Shown here one piece after another: positions 5,677 through 6,518 of a stretch of DNA of 6,518 nucleotides. Location: positions 1 to 6,518 of the forward strand of contig JAHJSO010000243.1 of the NCBI GenBank assembly GCA_018830385.1. The letters are read 5' to 3'. The number at the start of each line of letters is the position of its first letter. Positions within the stretch are counted from its first letter, which is position 1. The notes beneath the pieces were generated by a model that had not been told where the DNA came from, did not search any database, and saw only the letters and a list, made by a program, of their open reading frames with translations. A program made the position numbers and the translations under genes. The DNA is from Elusimicrobiota bacterium (GTDB lineage: Bacteria > Elusimicrobiota > Endomicrobiia > CG1-02-37-114 > JAHJSO01).

Positions 5677-6442
5677 GTTTTTTTCTTATAACGACCCTTC
5701 TTTCTATGCTCTCGCCTTCGGATACGGACTCAAACTCCACGGAGTCCTGTATGACCAGATGAATAAGACGGCGTTCGCGCGGCGTCATCGGGTTAAACCT
5801 GTACGGTTTGCCGGTTCTCCCGACAATCTCCATCGCCTTGTTTGTTTCTTCTACGATTTTTTCGTCGCGGTGCAGCCGGTAACGGTTTATGTCAAGGGAT
5901 ATCCTGGGTATAGAAGGTATGCTGATTTTGTCTTTGAACTGGCGTATAAGGATCGTCTGTAATATCGTTGCAAGCGCGGACAGGGTCCTGCCGTTCCGCC
6001 CTATCAACAGCGAGGCGATATCAGGTTCAGTGAAAGTAATTTCAATTTTCAGAACGCCTTCTGACGGCTCAACCGATATTGAAGGTTTCTCCGGAGTTAT
6101 TTTCATATTCCTTATAATTTCCGAGGCATGATGAATCAGCAATTTTTCAATCTCTTTCATTACCTTGTCGTCAGGGGGCTGCGGCATGGAGTCATGCGCC
6201 GGTAAGGGTTCTGTATCGGCGCCTGGCGACCCATGGGGCTCCGTGCCTTTTAACTGGAGACGCACCCTTGCCGGTTTTGCGCCCCTCAGCCCGAACAGTC
6301 CCGAGGTGCCCTCGTCCAGAATTTTTACATCAACCGATTCCTTGCCGACGTTGAGAGCCTCAAGCCCCTTCAGTATCGCGGACTCTACATTTTTGGCTTC
6401 AACCTCAATTGATTGTTTATCTGTTGCTTCATTTTTTTTCAC
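5654..6442 (-). CDS. jag: RNA-binding protein Jag/KhpB (SpoIIIJ-associated), Jag-N, KH and R3H domains
   Basis: Jag/KhpB proteins are cytoplasmic RNA binders usually encoded beside yidC; in Gram-positives they affect cell-wall synthesis and elongation, while their role in other phyla is poorly known. The protein is 262 aa. A Jag-N domain is at about 10-62, with the characteristic GLFGLRGAKPARV end (48-60). A polar linker spans about 66-95. The KH domain is at about 127-185 with the GRNG loop (148-151), and the R3H domain at about 187-255 has R224-x3-H228 in PRERRLIH. The start is GTG at 6440-6442, set by AAGGAGG seven bases upstream. The GTG overlaps the stop of the preceding frame (GTGA), indicating an operon. 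The start of mnmE lies inside its 3' end. Confidence 0.95.
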   Translation of the reverse strand: MKKNEATDKQSIEVEAKNVESAILKGLEALNVGKESVDVKILDEGTSGLFGLRGAKPARVRLQLKGTEPHGSPGADTEPLPAHDSMPQPPDDKVMKEIEKLLIHHASEIIRNMKITPEKPSISVEPSEGVLKIEITFTEPDIASLLIGRNGRTLSALATILQTILIRQFKDKISIPSIPRISLDINRYRLHRDEKIVEETNKAMEIVGRTGKPYRFNPMTPRERRLIHLVIQDSVEFESVSEGESIERRVVIRKKHGDKKHS

Positions 6443-6518
6443 TGTGCTTCCTCCTTTAAAATTTCCCGTGTTGTAATATGTGTTTCCGGCTTACTCTTGA
6501 AAAGGGACGTCTGGGCCA
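6439..6518 (-). CDS. C-terminal fragment of the upstream gene, possibly yidC
   Basis: A frame open from the window edge encodes 25 residues, ending SKPETHITTREILKEEAQ, and stops with TGA overlapping the jag GTG start (GTGA). It is chosen over the other two frames because of the tight overlap and a natural polar, charged tail. The two alternatives stop at 6457-6459 and within 6490-6500, and look less natural. YidC is suggested only by the common yidC-jag-mnmE order; no membrane-insertase motif lies within the fragment. Confidence 0.45.
   Translation of the reverse strand, partial: AQTSLFKSKPETHITTREILKEEAQ
6450..6456 (-). promoter_or_regulatory. Shine-Dalgarno of jag (AAGGAGG)
   Basis: AAGGAGG on the minus strand with a 7-nt spacer to the GTG at 6440-6442 is a near-ideal ribosome-binding site and decides the non-ATG start. 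It is by far the strongest site in the window; dnaA, mnmE and rsmA lack a comparable one. Confidence 0.85.

Overview
The window reads as a bacterial chromosome segment carrying a replication-origin neighbourhood. All recognisable genes lie on the minus strand. In transcription order (right to left) they are: the tail of an unidentified gene (probably yidC), jag/khpB, mnmE, a collagen-like protein with a tetratricopeptide-type region, rsmA (ksgA), a non-coding origin-like region, and dnaA. Housekeeping proteins with full motif sets, together with a cluster of DnaA boxes next to an AT-rich stretch, support a chromosomal rather than plasmid or phage setting. The lineage cannot be fixed from sequence alone. 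The yidC-jag-mnmE association fits many phyla. The collagen-like gene inside this cluster suggests an uncultured, didermal-type bacterium (Omnitrophota or another PVC-related phylum is a guess).

Right part (4120-6518): jag and mnmE are tightly packed. Jag starts with GTG, overlaps the previous stop (GTGA) and has a near-perfect Shine-Dalgarno. mnmE starts inside the last codons of jag. Jag/KhpB is an RNA-binding KH/R3H protein, and MnmE is the GTPase that modifies tRNA wobble U34.

Middle (1992-4119): a 63-bp gap holds a perfect extended -10 promoter (TGCTATAAT on the minus strand), followed by the collagen-like gene and rsmA. The collagen-like protein has an N-terminal membrane segment, 49 unbroken Gly-X-Y triplets, about 130 residues of TPR/BamD-like helices and a Pro/Ala-rich repeat tail. 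Its 3' end overlaps the 5' end of rsmA by 38 bp, so the 16S rRNA dimethyltransferase is probably translated in coupling with it.

Left part (1-1991): between rsmA and dnaA lie two perfect DnaA boxes, several degenerate ones, and an AT-rich tract made of about four imperfect 10-bp units. This is the best oriC candidate, and it also lies over the dnaA leader. A further perfect DnaA box sits inside the 5' end of the dnaA coding region. Downstream of dnaA no dnaN is visible. Instead there are about 400 bp of non-coding DNA with one consensus DnaA box, a 13-bp-period TAGTAG repeat, a small hairpin, and at the window edge two exact copies of a 49-bp repeat. Each copy folds into a hairpin followed by a T run, so they look like duplicated terminators facing a gene to the left.

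The most unusual points are the collagen-TPR fusion gene embedded in a translation/replication operon, the 49-bp hairpin repeats, and the origin architecture flanking dnaA on both sides.
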